Shown: positions 38,373 through 47,178 of the stretch, piece after piece
Layout of the letters: the number at the start of each line of letters is the position of its first letter
Numbering within the stretch: position 1 is the first letter of the stretch
Source of the DNA: CAZXIC01 sp964640195
GTDB taxonomy: Archaea > Iainarchaeota > Iainarchaeia > Iainarchaeales > GCA-2688035
Reading direction: 5' to 3'
NCBI GenBank assembly: GCA_964640195.1
Contig: CAZXIC010000001.1
Coordinates: forward strand, 110,285-174,284
DNA length: 64,000 bases
Position numbers and translations under genes: made by a program
Notes under the pieces: generated by a model
What the model saw: the letters and a program-made list of their open reading frames with translations, nothing else
Told to the model about the DNA's origin: nothing
The model's database searches: none

Positions 38373-41300
38373 TTATTTCAAATTAATGTGTATCTCAAAT
38401 GGTTTTTCAAGCGCACCTGCCTCGATTAAGTTGAACAAGTCAGCATAACTTGGTTTAATTAAAATTGTCCCCTCTTTCTTCTCCACTGTTGTTTTTCCGT
38501 CCGCCTTAAATTCTTTTTCCCCTACTTTAAATGAAACGGTTTTAGCTTCTTGCATGCTTGCAATGGTTTCGTTGTTCTCTGACTTGCTTAGGTCAATCGG
38601 CTGACCGGAGTCCCAAATTATGAAATAGTTGGATTTGTCTTCTGTGAACTCAATGTAAGCCGCTGAGGGCGAGTCCAGTACGAAGAAGGTGTTGTTTCCG
38701 GTTGGAAACATTTGCATTACTTTGTCTTTTACTTCTTTTGGGACACTGTCTGTGTACTCGAACTCGTTGAATCCCGACAGCAAGCCTTTTCCTAGGTCTC
38801 CAATGTAAATGTTTTTGCCCCTGCCGTTTTCCCTAATCCTCAACAGCCGCCACTTTTGGCTTTTCTCTTGCACCTCAAATTCCTCCCATTTCTTTTCCTT
38901 GATTTGTATTTTCTCTTCTTTTGTTAAGAAGGTAACAACGGGCAAGACTGTATCGGTATCTGGGAAGCCGCTGTCGAGGTCTAGAGCGGGCAAACGTAAA
39001 CAGAGGGTGTTTTTTGAATAGGTTACAGCAAAGTCGTTCTTTCTTTGGTGTATTGGCATCAAACGGATAATTGGGCTGCCTAGAATAATTAACGCACCTT
39101 CAAGGTCTTCTTTGTATTCGCCTTCTGTTATTTTAGCATTGACAATTGTTTTAAATTCGTCTCCAACGCTGACCAATTCATCTTCGAGGGGCAAGTATGC
39201 AAATGTAACCCGTACTGGCGTCATTGCTGCAACGTAAACAGAGGCTCCCCTGTCGAGAAATGCGTAGCTGAGGTCAATACCTGTGTTGCAACTTACTGTA
39301 ACAATCGTGGGCCTGTTTGGCATATTTGGGATGTTGGATGCAGAGTATGAGAGGATGTTTTCGCTTGAAGAATTGGTTACAATGAGACTATCTGCTATGC
39401 CGTGAGTGGCGAAGAAAAATAGACCGGATTTGGTTAGCATATTGTTGAATGATGGTATTGGTGGAGCGATGCTGACAGTCATTTTGGATTCATTTGAAAC
39501 AAATTTCAGGTTTCTCGTGTTGTCTTCGACGCCGGGGTAGTTATTCAAATTAATTTCGGGAAATTCTCCTGCAAGGTCTATTTGGTGGATTATTCTTTCT
39601 GGTAAAATGATTTTGCCCTTATCGGGGTATATGACGAAGTTTATCGGCTGCATTTTTTTTGCAACTGGAAGGTTTCTGAAATACTTGAGTAGGCTCTTTC
39701 TGTTGGAAAAGGGCACTCTGCCTGAAATAACCTCTATGTATGGGTCGTCATTCACATTTCCGTAGAAAAGGTTGTCAATGACCATTGTTTTCTTTGCAAG
39801 TTTTTGCTCAAGCACATCGATGCTTGGGGCTTTGATGAAAACCTCTGAAGTGGCTGGCAGGTCAAAAAAGTTTGATAGAATCATTAGATAGGAGAATGGT
39901 TCTTTTGCGTATTCTGCAGCAACCTTTTGCCTCAATTCTTTTACAAGCGGCAGAAAGCTTATTCTATACGTTTCATCATTTTTTTTAAAAATAATTAGAC
40001 TCATTTCAAAAATCGGGTCCGGGACAGATTTTAGTTGCAGAGCGAGTGTTCCAAACAGTTTGATTTCTTTCTGCTTGGTTGAAAACTGGGTCTCTTCACT
40101 GTTATCTACCACGACAACTGCCTTTTCCTCACCTTCTTTGAAAACAATTTTTTTAAGCAAAAGGCTTTTCCCTCCAACAACGGCTGGCTCATCGATTGGA
40201 AGAGCAATGGTCTGGCTTTTTAAGCCCTTTAACAAATTTTCTATGCTTGCCGCTTTTGGCCCAGTATAAATAATTCTATACTTTGGATAGGTTGCCTCTT
40301 GTAACTGCAGAGCAAGACCGTCCTGCGCTTTATTCAACAACCCCATTATTGGCACTATGCTTGCAGGTCCGCTTACGACATCGTTTATGTAGGCAGTCTG
40401 TTTTGCGCTGAACCACCCTCTCTCCACCAATTCAAGGTCAATAAGCTGCGTTATATTAGCCCCCTCTTTATCCTCATACTTAATAACAAATTTCTTGTTT
40501 GCTTCGGTTACTTCAAAAAACTTTTCCTCCCCCTTTGGAGTAACTGCTTTTATTTTTGCTGTCCACCCTGCTGTTTTTTCCCATTTAAACAAGGCGGCGC
40601 CAAAAAAGGCCTCTTTGGATTTTTTAGAGTCTGCCTCGGCGCATTTGATTCTCTCCACAAGGGGTAAACCAGTTCTTCCAACAGGAAAACTTGTAGTAAT
40701 GACCAACGCCCCGTCTATTTGTGGAACAACTTTTATTCCCTCAATCGTTGCACCCTCTTCTATTTCAACACCATCAACGATCTTCGTTGTTTCACTAACG
40801 TAGTTTTTCATATCCTCTAAAGGGGGGAAAAACTCGAATAAGACTGGATTGCCTTTGAGTTTTGGGGTTAACACGTTAATTGTTCTATCGTACTCTCCTT
40901 CAAAGGCCATTGGGTTGTAGGATATCTTTCCAGCAATAAGGTTGATGGGATACAACCTGTTGTCAATCATAATCTGGACTGTTTTTGCCGCAAAATCAAT
41001 ATCATTCAACCTTATTTCCCGCCCCTCTATCTCTTTGACTGGGTTTTTCAAAGAGAGTGAAACTGCTTGAAGGCCTATTTCGCTTACTCCTGAAATCGTT
41101 TTGTTGTAATAAAAAGTCGCTCCCTTTTTTGTTTTTTCCAGCGAATAGTTCGGGGTTTCACTTGTCTCGCTAAAATCAACTTTCTCATCGCCAACGAGCA
41201 TTTCTTCGGTTTCAATTAAGTAGTGAATACGTCTGTCGTCCGGGAGAACCCCCTCAAACGATAACTCCTGTTCACTCGCTTTGTCTTCAATTGATTTGAA

Positions 41301-44021
41301 CTTGGTCTGAGTGCAAGAGACAAGATTGCCTTCTTCTGTGATTTCAAATGAGACAAACCTGTCCTTCAACAAGACGTTGAAAGCAAAGTAGTTATTCTTG
41401 CTAAAATTTTTACTCGGCTCTGTAAAAACCACCTTGTCTTCCTGCAATATTTTTAAACCATCAGAGGCGAGCAAAAAGGAAAAACCATCATCCATCTCAA
41501 TCTGGTTTCCCTTATGAATGTCATTGAAACTTTTTTCCTCCAAGTTTTTGGCGGAAATTAGCCTAAGTGAAAAACGGCTTTTTGTTGCAGTGTCAAGTTG
41601 TTGCTCAGGGCAAATCAAGAGGAAACCATCAGCTTCCGCCAAACCATATTTTTCGTCAGTATAAATGAGTGAGGTGCGGGTACATGTTTTCTTTTCGCCA
41701 TTCAGATAAGTTGTTTCTGGCCAACTGAGAGACTGAATGCTCGCTGCTTCAACACTAGCCGACTTTTCTTCAGTAATGCTCTTCACCGGCTGTTTGAAAA
41801 GATACTTAGGTACAATTAGGCAGTCGAACGAAAGTTTTTTTTGCCCAACAGTAGTTTCTTTGCCAGCCGGCACCCTTAGTTCTCTTTTACTTTGCGGGTT
41901 TTCAATAAGGGTTTTAGTTATTGTATCCGTAGGGTAAAGCGTTAAACTGATTTTTGCTTTTCCCTCTTTTAAAAAGCCATTATACCTTAGTAAATTAGAT
42001 GTGCCGGCTATTTTTATGAAGTGTGTAGTCCTCCACTCGCTCTCGCTATTAAAAATTATTTTACCTCCAGACATTATCTCCATCATATACCTGCCGGCCT
42101 TTATTGCAAAGCCTTCAAAATAAAATGTTTGCGTATCGGTGTAGCCGACAGGCCTGAATTCGAATTCTGCTTTTTTAATTTCCTTCAAAGCCATTTTTGC
42201 CGTAGCAGACGGCTCAATGAGTTCAACAATCGCCTGCTTGTTTTCAGCCCTCACAAAATGAAGCACCTCAAGCTCTTCCGTGAAATAATATTCACCCAGA
42301 TGCAGATTATAACCATCGGGCTCGACTCTTACGTTTAACTGCCTTTCAAAAGAAGCCTTGTCGTCTTTAATAGGGGCAGTAAAATCAAATTCAAACCGGT
42401 CCTTAAAATAAATCGCTGCAGGCTTTGAGTCCAAAACAATGTGCTTCCAACCGTATTCTCTTGCAACGATTTCTCCAACTTGCTCTGATTCCTTGCCGCG
42501 CAGCGAAACAACTGCACCGGTTTTTATCGCATGGACTTGCAATTGAATCGGCTCTTTTTTCTCAAAAAAGCTAGTTGGAGTAATGGCAGCGAAAGCAGTC
42601 AATTCAATCTCTGGGATGCTCTGCAGTTCAGCTGATGCCCTCAGCAGGCAAGGCTTTTCCTCCAGTACTCCTTTTGAAATAAGCGATTCAATCGTACCAG
42701 CTGTTGTTTTGCCCAAAATCTGTGAAAGCAGATAATCCAAATTTTGCCTTGAACGATTCAGGAGGTCAATTTTGTCCCCAATTTTGTTTTCAATGAAGTA
42801 CTGCACTGCTTTTTTCTCTTCTTCATCGAGTTTCTTCTCTAAATCAAGCTTTTTTGCCAAATACGGTTTAAACAGTAAAACTTTTTCCAGTGCAGCTTGC
42901 ACCTGCGGCTGCAGAGTGTTTTCAGAATCGAAGGCTATTTCAAATTTATATTCGTGCTCTTCGCCCAAAATACACCATGACTCCACAGCGCTGTTCTTTT
43001 TGTTTAACTTGTTCAAGAAAATATTGATTATTTTTGGCTCTTCCATTAGTTCCTGTGGAATATGCTCAAACAAATCCAACCCAAACAAAACCTCCACTGA
43101 AATTATTTGCCTCACCTCGCCTTTGCTTGAAACAACAATATGGAATCGCCCCTCGCCTGCAAGCTCGCCATTCTCCCGCTCCCCCATCCAAACATATTTA
43201 ATGCCCTTCCCATCGTTCAATTCCCCTGCTGGTTGAAGCACTCTCACATACTTCCACTCATCATCCAAAACCTCGACTTTTGCCTCATCTTTTGCATAAG
43301 TGGATTCTATCTCAAGCATTGAACCCTCTGCCAAGGGGTTAAATACATCGCTAACAACTTCGACGCTTCTTTTCTGAATGTCATTCTCATTTATCAACTC
43401 ATCAAGAACCCTTATGACTTCGGGGTAAGCATTTTCGGATTCAAAATCTATGCTCATAACTTCGTTTTCTATTGCCTTTGCTTTTTCAGCCGTGAACGAA
43501 ACCTGTCCAAGCAAAGCCATTTTAGACAGCATTTCGCCCTTCTGCAATTCATTTAAGCCTTCAAAGAATTGTCTTGGAAAGCCGAAGGAAGGAATGCCCC
43601 TCAACCCCTCAAATCTTTTGGTCGGCTGCTTCGCGCTTACCGTAAAAATAACTTGCTTTTCACCCACATTCTTTGGCGTTAGTTTCAAAATAGGGTCTTC
43701 ACGTAGAATCTCCACTCGTGAGTTTGTTTGGCTGAATTCAACATCATTAGCATCTTGCGCTAGTTCCTTCGGAACAAGCAAGATTAAAACAGACTCCACT
43801 CCTCCTTTAGATTCAAAAGAAACTGTTTCATAGTGCATGCCAGCTTGCTCTCTTATGTCCTTTTCCAACAAAAAAGAGCTTGTTTCAATCTTGTACTCTT
43901 GTGCTAGTAGAGGCAAGGCCAAGAAACTATAAATGAGAGTCAACGCAATGGCAATCGCCAGCAGGACAACAAGAATCCAATAGCGCTTAACTGCATTAAG
44001 CATACTTAATCTATCTTTCAA
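38373..44021 (-). CDS. Giant membrane-anchored protein with gingipain (C25)/caspase-like domain
   Basis: 1882 residues. A membrane helix at about 13-37 (RYWILVVLLAIAIALTLIYSF) anchors it, and the remainder should be outside. Residues ~40-1450 are mostly beta-rich with many Lys/Glu, likely a chain of adhesion-like domains I cannot name. Near 1530-1640 is a clan CD cysteine peptidase pattern: FFFATHGIADSL (His1540), strand RPTIVTVSCNTGIDL (Cys1578), then FLDRGASVYVAAMTPVR, as in gingipain-type C25 peptidases (HG, then SCxTG about 40 residues later, then GA-x-A/Y). A ~240-residue C-terminal part follows. AT-rich codon use like the SPS gene. It may process surface proteins or itself; no secretion tag seen at the C-terminus. 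Confidence 0.75.
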   Translation of the reverse strand: MKDRLSMLNAVKRYWILVVLLAIAIALTLIYSFLALPLLAQEYKIETSSFLLEKDIREQAGMHYETVSFESKGGVESVLILLVPKELAQDANDVEFSQTNSRVEILREDPILKLTPKNVGEKQVIFTVSAKQPTKRFEGLRGIPSFGFPRQFFEGLNELQKGEMLSKMALLGQVSFTAEKAKAIENEVMSIDFESENAYPEVIRVLDELINENDIQKRSVEVVSDVFNPLAEGSMLEIESTYAKDEAKVEVLDDEWKYVRVLQPAGELNDGKGIKYVWMGERENGELAGEGRFHIVVSSKGEVRQIISVEVLFGLDLFEHIPQELMEEPKIINIFLNKLNKKNSAVESWCILGEEHEYKFEIAFDSENTLQPQVQAALEKVLLFKPYLAKKLDLEKKLDEEEKKAVQYFIENKIGDKIDLLNRSRQNLDYLLSQILGKTTAGTIESLISKGVLEEKPCLLRASAELQSIPEIELTAFAAITPTSFFEKKEPIQLQVHAIKTGAVVSLRGKESEQVGEIVAREYGWKHIVLDSKPAAIYFKDRFEFDFTAPIKDDKASFERQLNVRVEPDGYNLHLGEYYFTEELEVLHFVRAENKQAIVELIEPSATAKMALKEIKKAEFEFRPVGYTDTQTFYFEGFAIKAGRYMMEIMSGGKIIFNSESEWRTTHFIKIAGTSNLLRYNGFLKEGKAKISLTLYPTDTITKTLIENPQSKRELRVPAGKETTVGQKKLSFDCLIVPKYLFKQPVKSITEEKSASVEAASIQSLSWPETTYLNGEKKTCTRTSLIYTDEKYGLAEADGFLLICPEQQLDTATKSRFSLRLISAKNLEEKSFNDIHKGNQIEMDDGFSFLLASDGLKILQEDKVVFTEPSKNFSKNNYFAFNVLLKDRFVSFEITEEGNLVSCTQTKFKSIEDKASEQELSFEGVLPDDRRIHYLIETEEMLVGDEKVDFSETSETPNYSLEKTKKGATFYYNKTISGVSEIGLQAVSLSLKNPVKEIEGREIRLNDIDFAAKTVQIMIDNRLYPINLIAGKISYNPMAFEGEYDRTINVLTPKLKGNPVLFEFFPPLEDMKNYVSETTKIVDGVEIEEGATIEGIKVVPQIDGALVITTSFPVGRTGLPLVERIKCAEADSKKSKEAFFGAALFKWEKTAGWTAKIKAVTPKGEEKFFEVTEANKKFVIKYEDKEGANITQLIDLELVERGWFSAKQTAYINDVVSGPASIVPIMGLLNKAQDGLALQLQEATYPKYRIIYTGPKAASIENLLKGLKSQTIALPIDEPAVVGGKSLLLKKIVFKEGEEKAVVVVDNSEETQFSTKQKEIKLFGTLALQLKSVPDPIFEMSLIIFKKNDETYRISFLPLVKELRQKVAAEYAKEPFSYLMILSNFFDLPATSEVFIKAPSIDVLEQKLAKKTMVIDNLFYGNVNDDPYIEVISGRVPFSNRKSLLKYFRNLPVAKKMQPINFVIYPDKGKIILPERIIHQIDLAGEFPEINLNNYPGVEDNTRNLKFVSNESKMTVSIAPPIPSFNNMLTKSGLFFFATHGIADSLIVTNSSSENILSYSASNIPNMPNRPTIVTVSCNTGIDLSYAFLDRGASVYVAAMTPVRVTFAYLPLEDELVSVGDEFKTIVNAKITEGEYKEDLEGALIILGSPIIRLMPIHQRKNDFAVTYSKNTLCLRLPALDLDSGFPDTDTVLPVVTFLTKEEKIQIKEKKWEEFEVQEKSQKWRLLRIRENGRGKNIYIGDLGKGLLSGFNEFEYTDSVPKEVKDKVMQMFPTGNNTFFVLDSPSAAYIEFTEDKSNYFIIWDSGQPIDLSKSENNETIASMQEAKTVSFKVGEKEFKADGKTTVEKKEGTILIKPSYADLFNLIEAGALEKPFEIHINLK

Positions 44022-44090
44022 ATAATTTTTATTGGTTGTGCTAAGAGATTTGCTTGAACTGCATCTGCTGGAGAAATTTTGTAATCTTTC

Positions 44091-44195
44091 TTAGTTTTCC
44101 ACGGCAGACTTTTTGGGGTAAAACAGATCAATGCCTGCAACCGCAGCCCTAACGCTCGCAATGGGCTTCTTTTTCGCTGCAACTTTTCCAGCCAT
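44091..44195 (-). CDS. Possible 34-residue basic protein
   Basis: ATG at 44193-44195 gives MAGKVAAKKKPIASVRAAVA and continues GIDLFYPKKSAVEN to TAA at 44091-44093. AAGGA lies ~15 bases upstream. The Ala/Lys-rich opening resembles the N-terminal tail of the GpgS protein. It lies alone between the giant protein and the glycosyltransferase on the same strand. Moderately plausible small gene, function unknown. Confidence 0.4.
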   Translation of the reverse strand: MAGKVAAKKKPIASVRAAVAGIDLFYPKKSAVEN

Positions 44196-44249
44196 ATATC
44201 AATTTTTTTCCTTTAAGTTGTTAATATTGCTTTTCATTTAGGTTGGAAA

Positions 44250-45626
44250 TCATTTCCTCTTAATCGCGCCCAGCATGCTGCCTACAGCGTTCTGCACGAA
44301 GCAGATTGCCCCTGACAGCATCCTTTCAAGGCTCCACTGGTCTGCTTCCTCAAGCAAAGCCTGCAGCTGCCCTTCCAGGGCTTCAAGGCTGTAGTGCTTT
44401 TTCACTATGGCGAAATTCATTTCAGCCATCTGGCTGCGCTTTCTCTTGTCTGAGAGCAGGGTGTGCATTTTTTCAACCGCCTGGCTGTTCACAGCCTGGT
44501 TTATTTCCACAAAATCAAACCCCTTTGCCTTGAACTCCCTGAGAACTGAATAGTTGTTCACAAACAGCGGCTTTCTGAAAGCAGCTGCCTCTATTACAAC
44601 GTTTCCAAAACCCTCTGTATCAGAGGGGAAGCAGACTGCGTCAGCGTTTGCATAGGCATCTGCAATGCTGTAAACCTTTTTCCCCTCCCTTCTGCCCCTG
44701 AAGAGGTAGATGCAGTCGCTTCCGAAAATAATGTCAACAGACAGCTCCCTTGCCTTTTTCACCAGGAACTCGAAGTAGTCCTTGCTTTCAGGCGCTGTAG
44801 GGCCTGTTACGACCAAAACCCCGCGCCTTTTCTTAAAGCGCTTGTTCAGCTCCGCAACCAGTTCAATGCTCCTCTCAATCCTCTTCCTTTCAAGGATGCG
44901 CGTCGGCTGCAGGAAAAGAAGGTCAGTGCGGCGCAGGTTAAAGCGCTTCCTGAAATCCCTGTTGAAGCGGTCAATACTCTGCAGGAAAGAGAAATCAACT
45001 GCGTTGGGCACAACAGTGCTGTCAACGCCTGTCCAGCGCAGGAAGTCCTGCTGGGCTGTCCTGCTGATTGTGACATGCTTTATCCTGCTCAGCTTTGGCG
45101 GAAAGTTCTTGCCCAGGATTTTCGGGACGTTGTTGTACTTGATGTAATATGAGCGCTCCCAGAAGAAGTCGTGGTGCCGCATTATTGCTGGAATGTTCAG
45201 CTGCTGGATTATTTCGCTCAGGGCGATGCCAAGCGGTATGTTTGCCGGGATTGCCAGAACGTTCTCAATGCTCAGCAGATTTATGTTGTTCTTTCTGATG
45301 AACTCAACAATCGGGGGCTTTATTTTGTTGACCATTGACTTGATGAGCTCTTGCAAGGCGTCTGCCTCGGCTTCTGCGATGGGCGCCTCAAAAGCCATTT
45401 TCTTGATTGACTCGATTGTTGGATGCCCCAAATCCATTTCCGGCACGACAAGGTGCGGCAGCTTTGGCTCTGACGCGAATTTTCCTGCAATAAGGTAAAC
45501 CCTGTGGCCCAATTGCCTGTAAACCTTTACCCATTTCTCTGCTTCCAGGCTCACGCCGTCAACGCTGAGGAGCTGCGAGTGTATTACTGCAATTCGCTTC
45601 CTCAAAGGCAGCTTGAGCTTCGGCAT
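44250..45626 (-). CDS. GT4 glycosyltransferase
   Basis: 458 residues from ATG 45626; TATA-like TTTTAAAC ~25 bases upstream suggests a leaderless message. Two Rossmann domains: IAVIHSQLLSVDGVSLEAEK at the N-terminus (the GGV-type acceptor loop), and the donor site SDTEGFGNVVIEAAAFRKPL with E-x7-E, preceded by FLQPTRILERKRIERSIELV. GT4 enzymes of this kind transfer hexoses from NDP-sugars. With gpgS nearby, a mannosylglucosylglycerate-type synthase is one possibility; surface glycan synthesis for the giant protein next to it is another. Not decided by sequence alone. Confidence 0.8.
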   Translation of the reverse strand: MPKLKLPLRKRIAVIHSQLLSVDGVSLEAEKWVKVYRQLGHRVYLIAGKFASEPKLPHLVVPEMDLGHPTIESIKKMAFEAPIAEAEADALQELIKSMVNKIKPPIVEFIRKNNINLLSIENVLAIPANIPLGIALSEIIQQLNIPAIMRHHDFFWERSYYIKYNNVPKILGKNFPPKLSRIKHVTISRTAQQDFLRWTGVDSTVVPNAVDFSFLQSIDRFNRDFRKRFNLRRTDLLFLQPTRILERKRIERSIELVAELNKRFKKRRGVLVVTGPTAPESKDYFEFLVKKARELSVDIIFGSDCIYLFRGRREGKKVYSIADAYANADAVCFPSDTEGFGNVVIEAAAFRKPLFVNNYSVLREFKAKGFDFVEINQAVNSQAVEKMHTLLSDKRKRSQMAEMNFAIVKKHYSLEALEGQLQALLEEADQWSLERMLSGAICFVQNAVGSMLGAIKRK

Positions 45627-45968
45627 ATAGATAATCAAATGCAGGGGATGTTTAAAATAGTTTCCCGGAACCAGCGGAAGCGGCGCTTGGAAAAATTTCA
45701 GCGGAAGTGCACTCTGCTGCTTTGCTGTTTTTAAACACCCTTTGGCACAATCCGTGCAAAAAGAGGTAATTTGGGAATGAGCGTGTTCAGGCTGTGCAGG
45801 TTCGTGCAGTGCACCCGCAAACCGAAGAGTTTGAGGTGCCTGATTTAACGGAGCGAATGACGCAAACAGGGTTAAAAAAGCAAATTAAATGTGGCTGAAC
45901 GGCGAGCCACAGAAAAAGACCTAGACGGTATTGAATATGTTGGCTAAAGTTTATTTAAAGTTTTCCAT
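45627..45968. other. Intergenic region before the tRNA
   Basis: Holds the minus-strand promoter of the GT4 gene, a plus-strand TATA-like TTTTTAAAC (45728-45736) followed by a doubtful 23-codon ORF (45777-45848, MSVFRLCRFVQC), a partial tRNA copy (45891-45928) and the tRNA promoter (TTTATTTAAA, ~45949-45958). No longer gene is visible. Confidence 0.4.
45891..45928 (+). repeat. Partial copy of the downstream tRNA
   Basis: GTGGCTGAACGGC (45891-45903) is identical to tRNA bases 45975-45987 (end of acceptor, D-arm start), and GACCTAG-A-CGG (45918-45928) matches the variable arm at 46014-46024 with one change. The anticodon arm between them is missing. The first block also folds as GTGGCT/AGCCAC. 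It looks like a decayed or truncated tRNA duplicate. Confidence 0.5.
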
Positions 45969-46054
45969 GCCAGGGTGGCTGAACGGCAAAAGCGTTGGGC
46001 TGAAGACCCAATTGACCTAGGCGGGTCTTACGGGTTCAAATCCCGTCCCTGGCG
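45969..46054 (+). tRNA. Class II (Ser-like) tRNA with GAA anticodon
   Basis: 86 bases. Acceptor GCCAGGG/CCCTGGC with discriminator G, D-arm GCT-GAACGGCAAA-AGC, anticodon stem TTGGG/CCCAA with loop CT-GAA-GA (anticodon at 46002-46004), long variable arm with stem GACC/GGTC, T-arm ACGGG-TTCAAAT-CCCGT. The long variable arm, G73 and the GCCAGGGTGGCTGA start are those of archaeal tRNA-Ser, but the loop is exactly that of tRNA-Phe. Either an unusual Ser-bodied tRNA reading UUC/UUU, or a mutated copy. A TATA box precedes it. CCA not encoded. Confidence 0.75.
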
Positions 46055-46086
46055 CCGCCGGGTCAAGTAAAAGGAGGTGGGAGCAG

Positions 46087-46365
46087 ATGGGTTCGCCTGT
46101 GAAGAAGTTTAGTGCAGGGGCAGTTCAGGTTGCAGTCTGGCAAAACGAGGGCAAGGAAGGAAAGCAGTTCAACACCGTTTCCCTTGACAGGATATACAAG
46201 GACAAGAACGACAAGTGGAAGAGCAGCAATTCGCTGCACGTGAACGAGCTGCCGAAGGCAATTCTTGCACTGCAAAAGGCATACGAGTTCCTTGTTATGA
46301 AGGAAACAGAGACAGGTGCGGAAAACGGAATGCAAAGTGAAAGGGTTGCTGTACCTGCGCTCTAA
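46087..46365 (+). CDS. Small conserved-looking protein of unknown function
   Basis: 92 residues; AAGGAGGTGGGAGCAG directly precedes the ATG. The core reads KKFSAGAVQVAVWQNEGKEG, FNTVSLDRIYKDKNDKWKSS, NSLHVNELPKAILALQKAYE, a beta-beta-helix design found in many small archaeal proteins that may bind nucleic acids. Located 33 bases after the tRNA. I recognise the style but not a named family. Confidence 0.65.
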   Translation: MGSPVKKFSAGAVQVAVWQNEGKEGKQFNTVSLDRIYKDKNDKWKSSNSLHVNELPKAILALQKAYEFLVMKETETGAENGMQSERVAVPAL

Positions 46366-46453
46366 AGCAGATTTAATAACAGTAAGTATATTCCTGGAAA
46401 CTATAAGGTATTTATGCACAAGCAGGGTAATTAGGTTGGAGGTGGGATAAAAA

Positions 46454-46735
46454 ATGATGTCAAACACGCCAATCAATATTGAGAAGGTCAATAAGGCTGA
46501 CATTGACAACGAAATTCTCAGGGTTGGGATGATTGCCGAGCTGGATGCAGTGAGCCTGTATGAGCAGCTGGCAGCGATGGCGCAGGACGAGGGCATCAAG
46601 AAGGTTTTGTTGGACATTGCAAAGGAAGAGAAAACCCACATCGGCGAATTCCAGGCTCTGCTGCTAAAGAGAGACAGCGAACAGGCAAAGGAACTGGAAA
46701 AAGGCAGGGAAGAGGTTGACGAGCTAACTGGATGA
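46454..46735 (+). CDS. Encapsulated-ferritin-like (EncFtn) protein, stand-alone
   Basis: 93 residues. LRVGMIAELDAVSLYEQLAA, KKVLLDIAKEEKTHIGEFQA and EKGREEVDELTG closely follow the ferritin-like domain fused to or carried by encapsulins (the N-terminal part of the Pyrococcus encapsulin has nearly the same motifs). Iron ligands would be the Glu in AELDA, and Glu/His in EEKTHIGE. EncFtn proteins form ring decamers with ferroxidase activity and normally need an encapsulin shell; no shell gene is in this window and no cargo-loading tail follows ELTG. GGAGGTGGGAT precedes the start; a second ATG is adjacent. Confidence 0.85.
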   Translation: MMSNTPINIEKVNKADIDNEILRVGMIAELDAVSLYEQLAAMAQDEGIKKVLLDIAKEEKTHIGEFQALLLKRDSEQAKELEKGREEVDELTG

Positions 46736-46743
46736 GAATTGCC

Positions 46744-47118
46744 TTAGCCCCAGATAGTGTAGGCAGCAACCGGGCTTACTGCAATTGAGGCAAGGGCCGC
46801 AATTGCTGTTGCGATTACCAGGTTGAGCAGCGAGGTAAGCCAGTCGGTCCTGTACGCTGTTTTGATTGCTGCAAGCACTACAACCAGCATTATCAGCAGC
46901 GAGAAAAGCTCGTCCACAAAGAAGAAGATTCTGGGAACAAAAGAAGCAATGAATACGATAATAGCAACTGAAAGGGCTTTCGCAACGGAATTGTTCTGCA
47001 TGTTGAGAATCTTTGCCGCAAGGTAAACCCCTGCGCCGAAGAAAACGAGATTGAGCGCTAGGTTGAACAAGCTGCCCAGGAAAATCCTTGCAAAAAAATT
47101 CCCGACGTTTGCCTGCAT
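46744..47118 (-). CDS. Four-helix membrane protein, unknown
   Basis: 124 residues almost entirely hydrophobic with helices at about 14-34, 48-66, 70-86 and 96-118, and few charges (FVDELFSLL, KTAYRTDW). Convergent with the EncFtn gene. ATG 47118. No family recognised; a small channel or permease component is possible. Confidence 0.6.
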   Translation of the reverse strand: MQANVGNFFARIFLGSLFNLALNLVFFGAGVYLAAKILNMQNNSVAKALSVAIIVFIASFVPRIFFFVDELFSLLIMLVVVLAAIKTAYRTDWLTSLLNLVIATAIAALASIAVSPVAAYTIWG

Positions 47119-47178
47119 CCTGACAGATAATTAGGGCAAAAAGGTTATATTTAACTATTTGCATTATTACTAGGGAAA

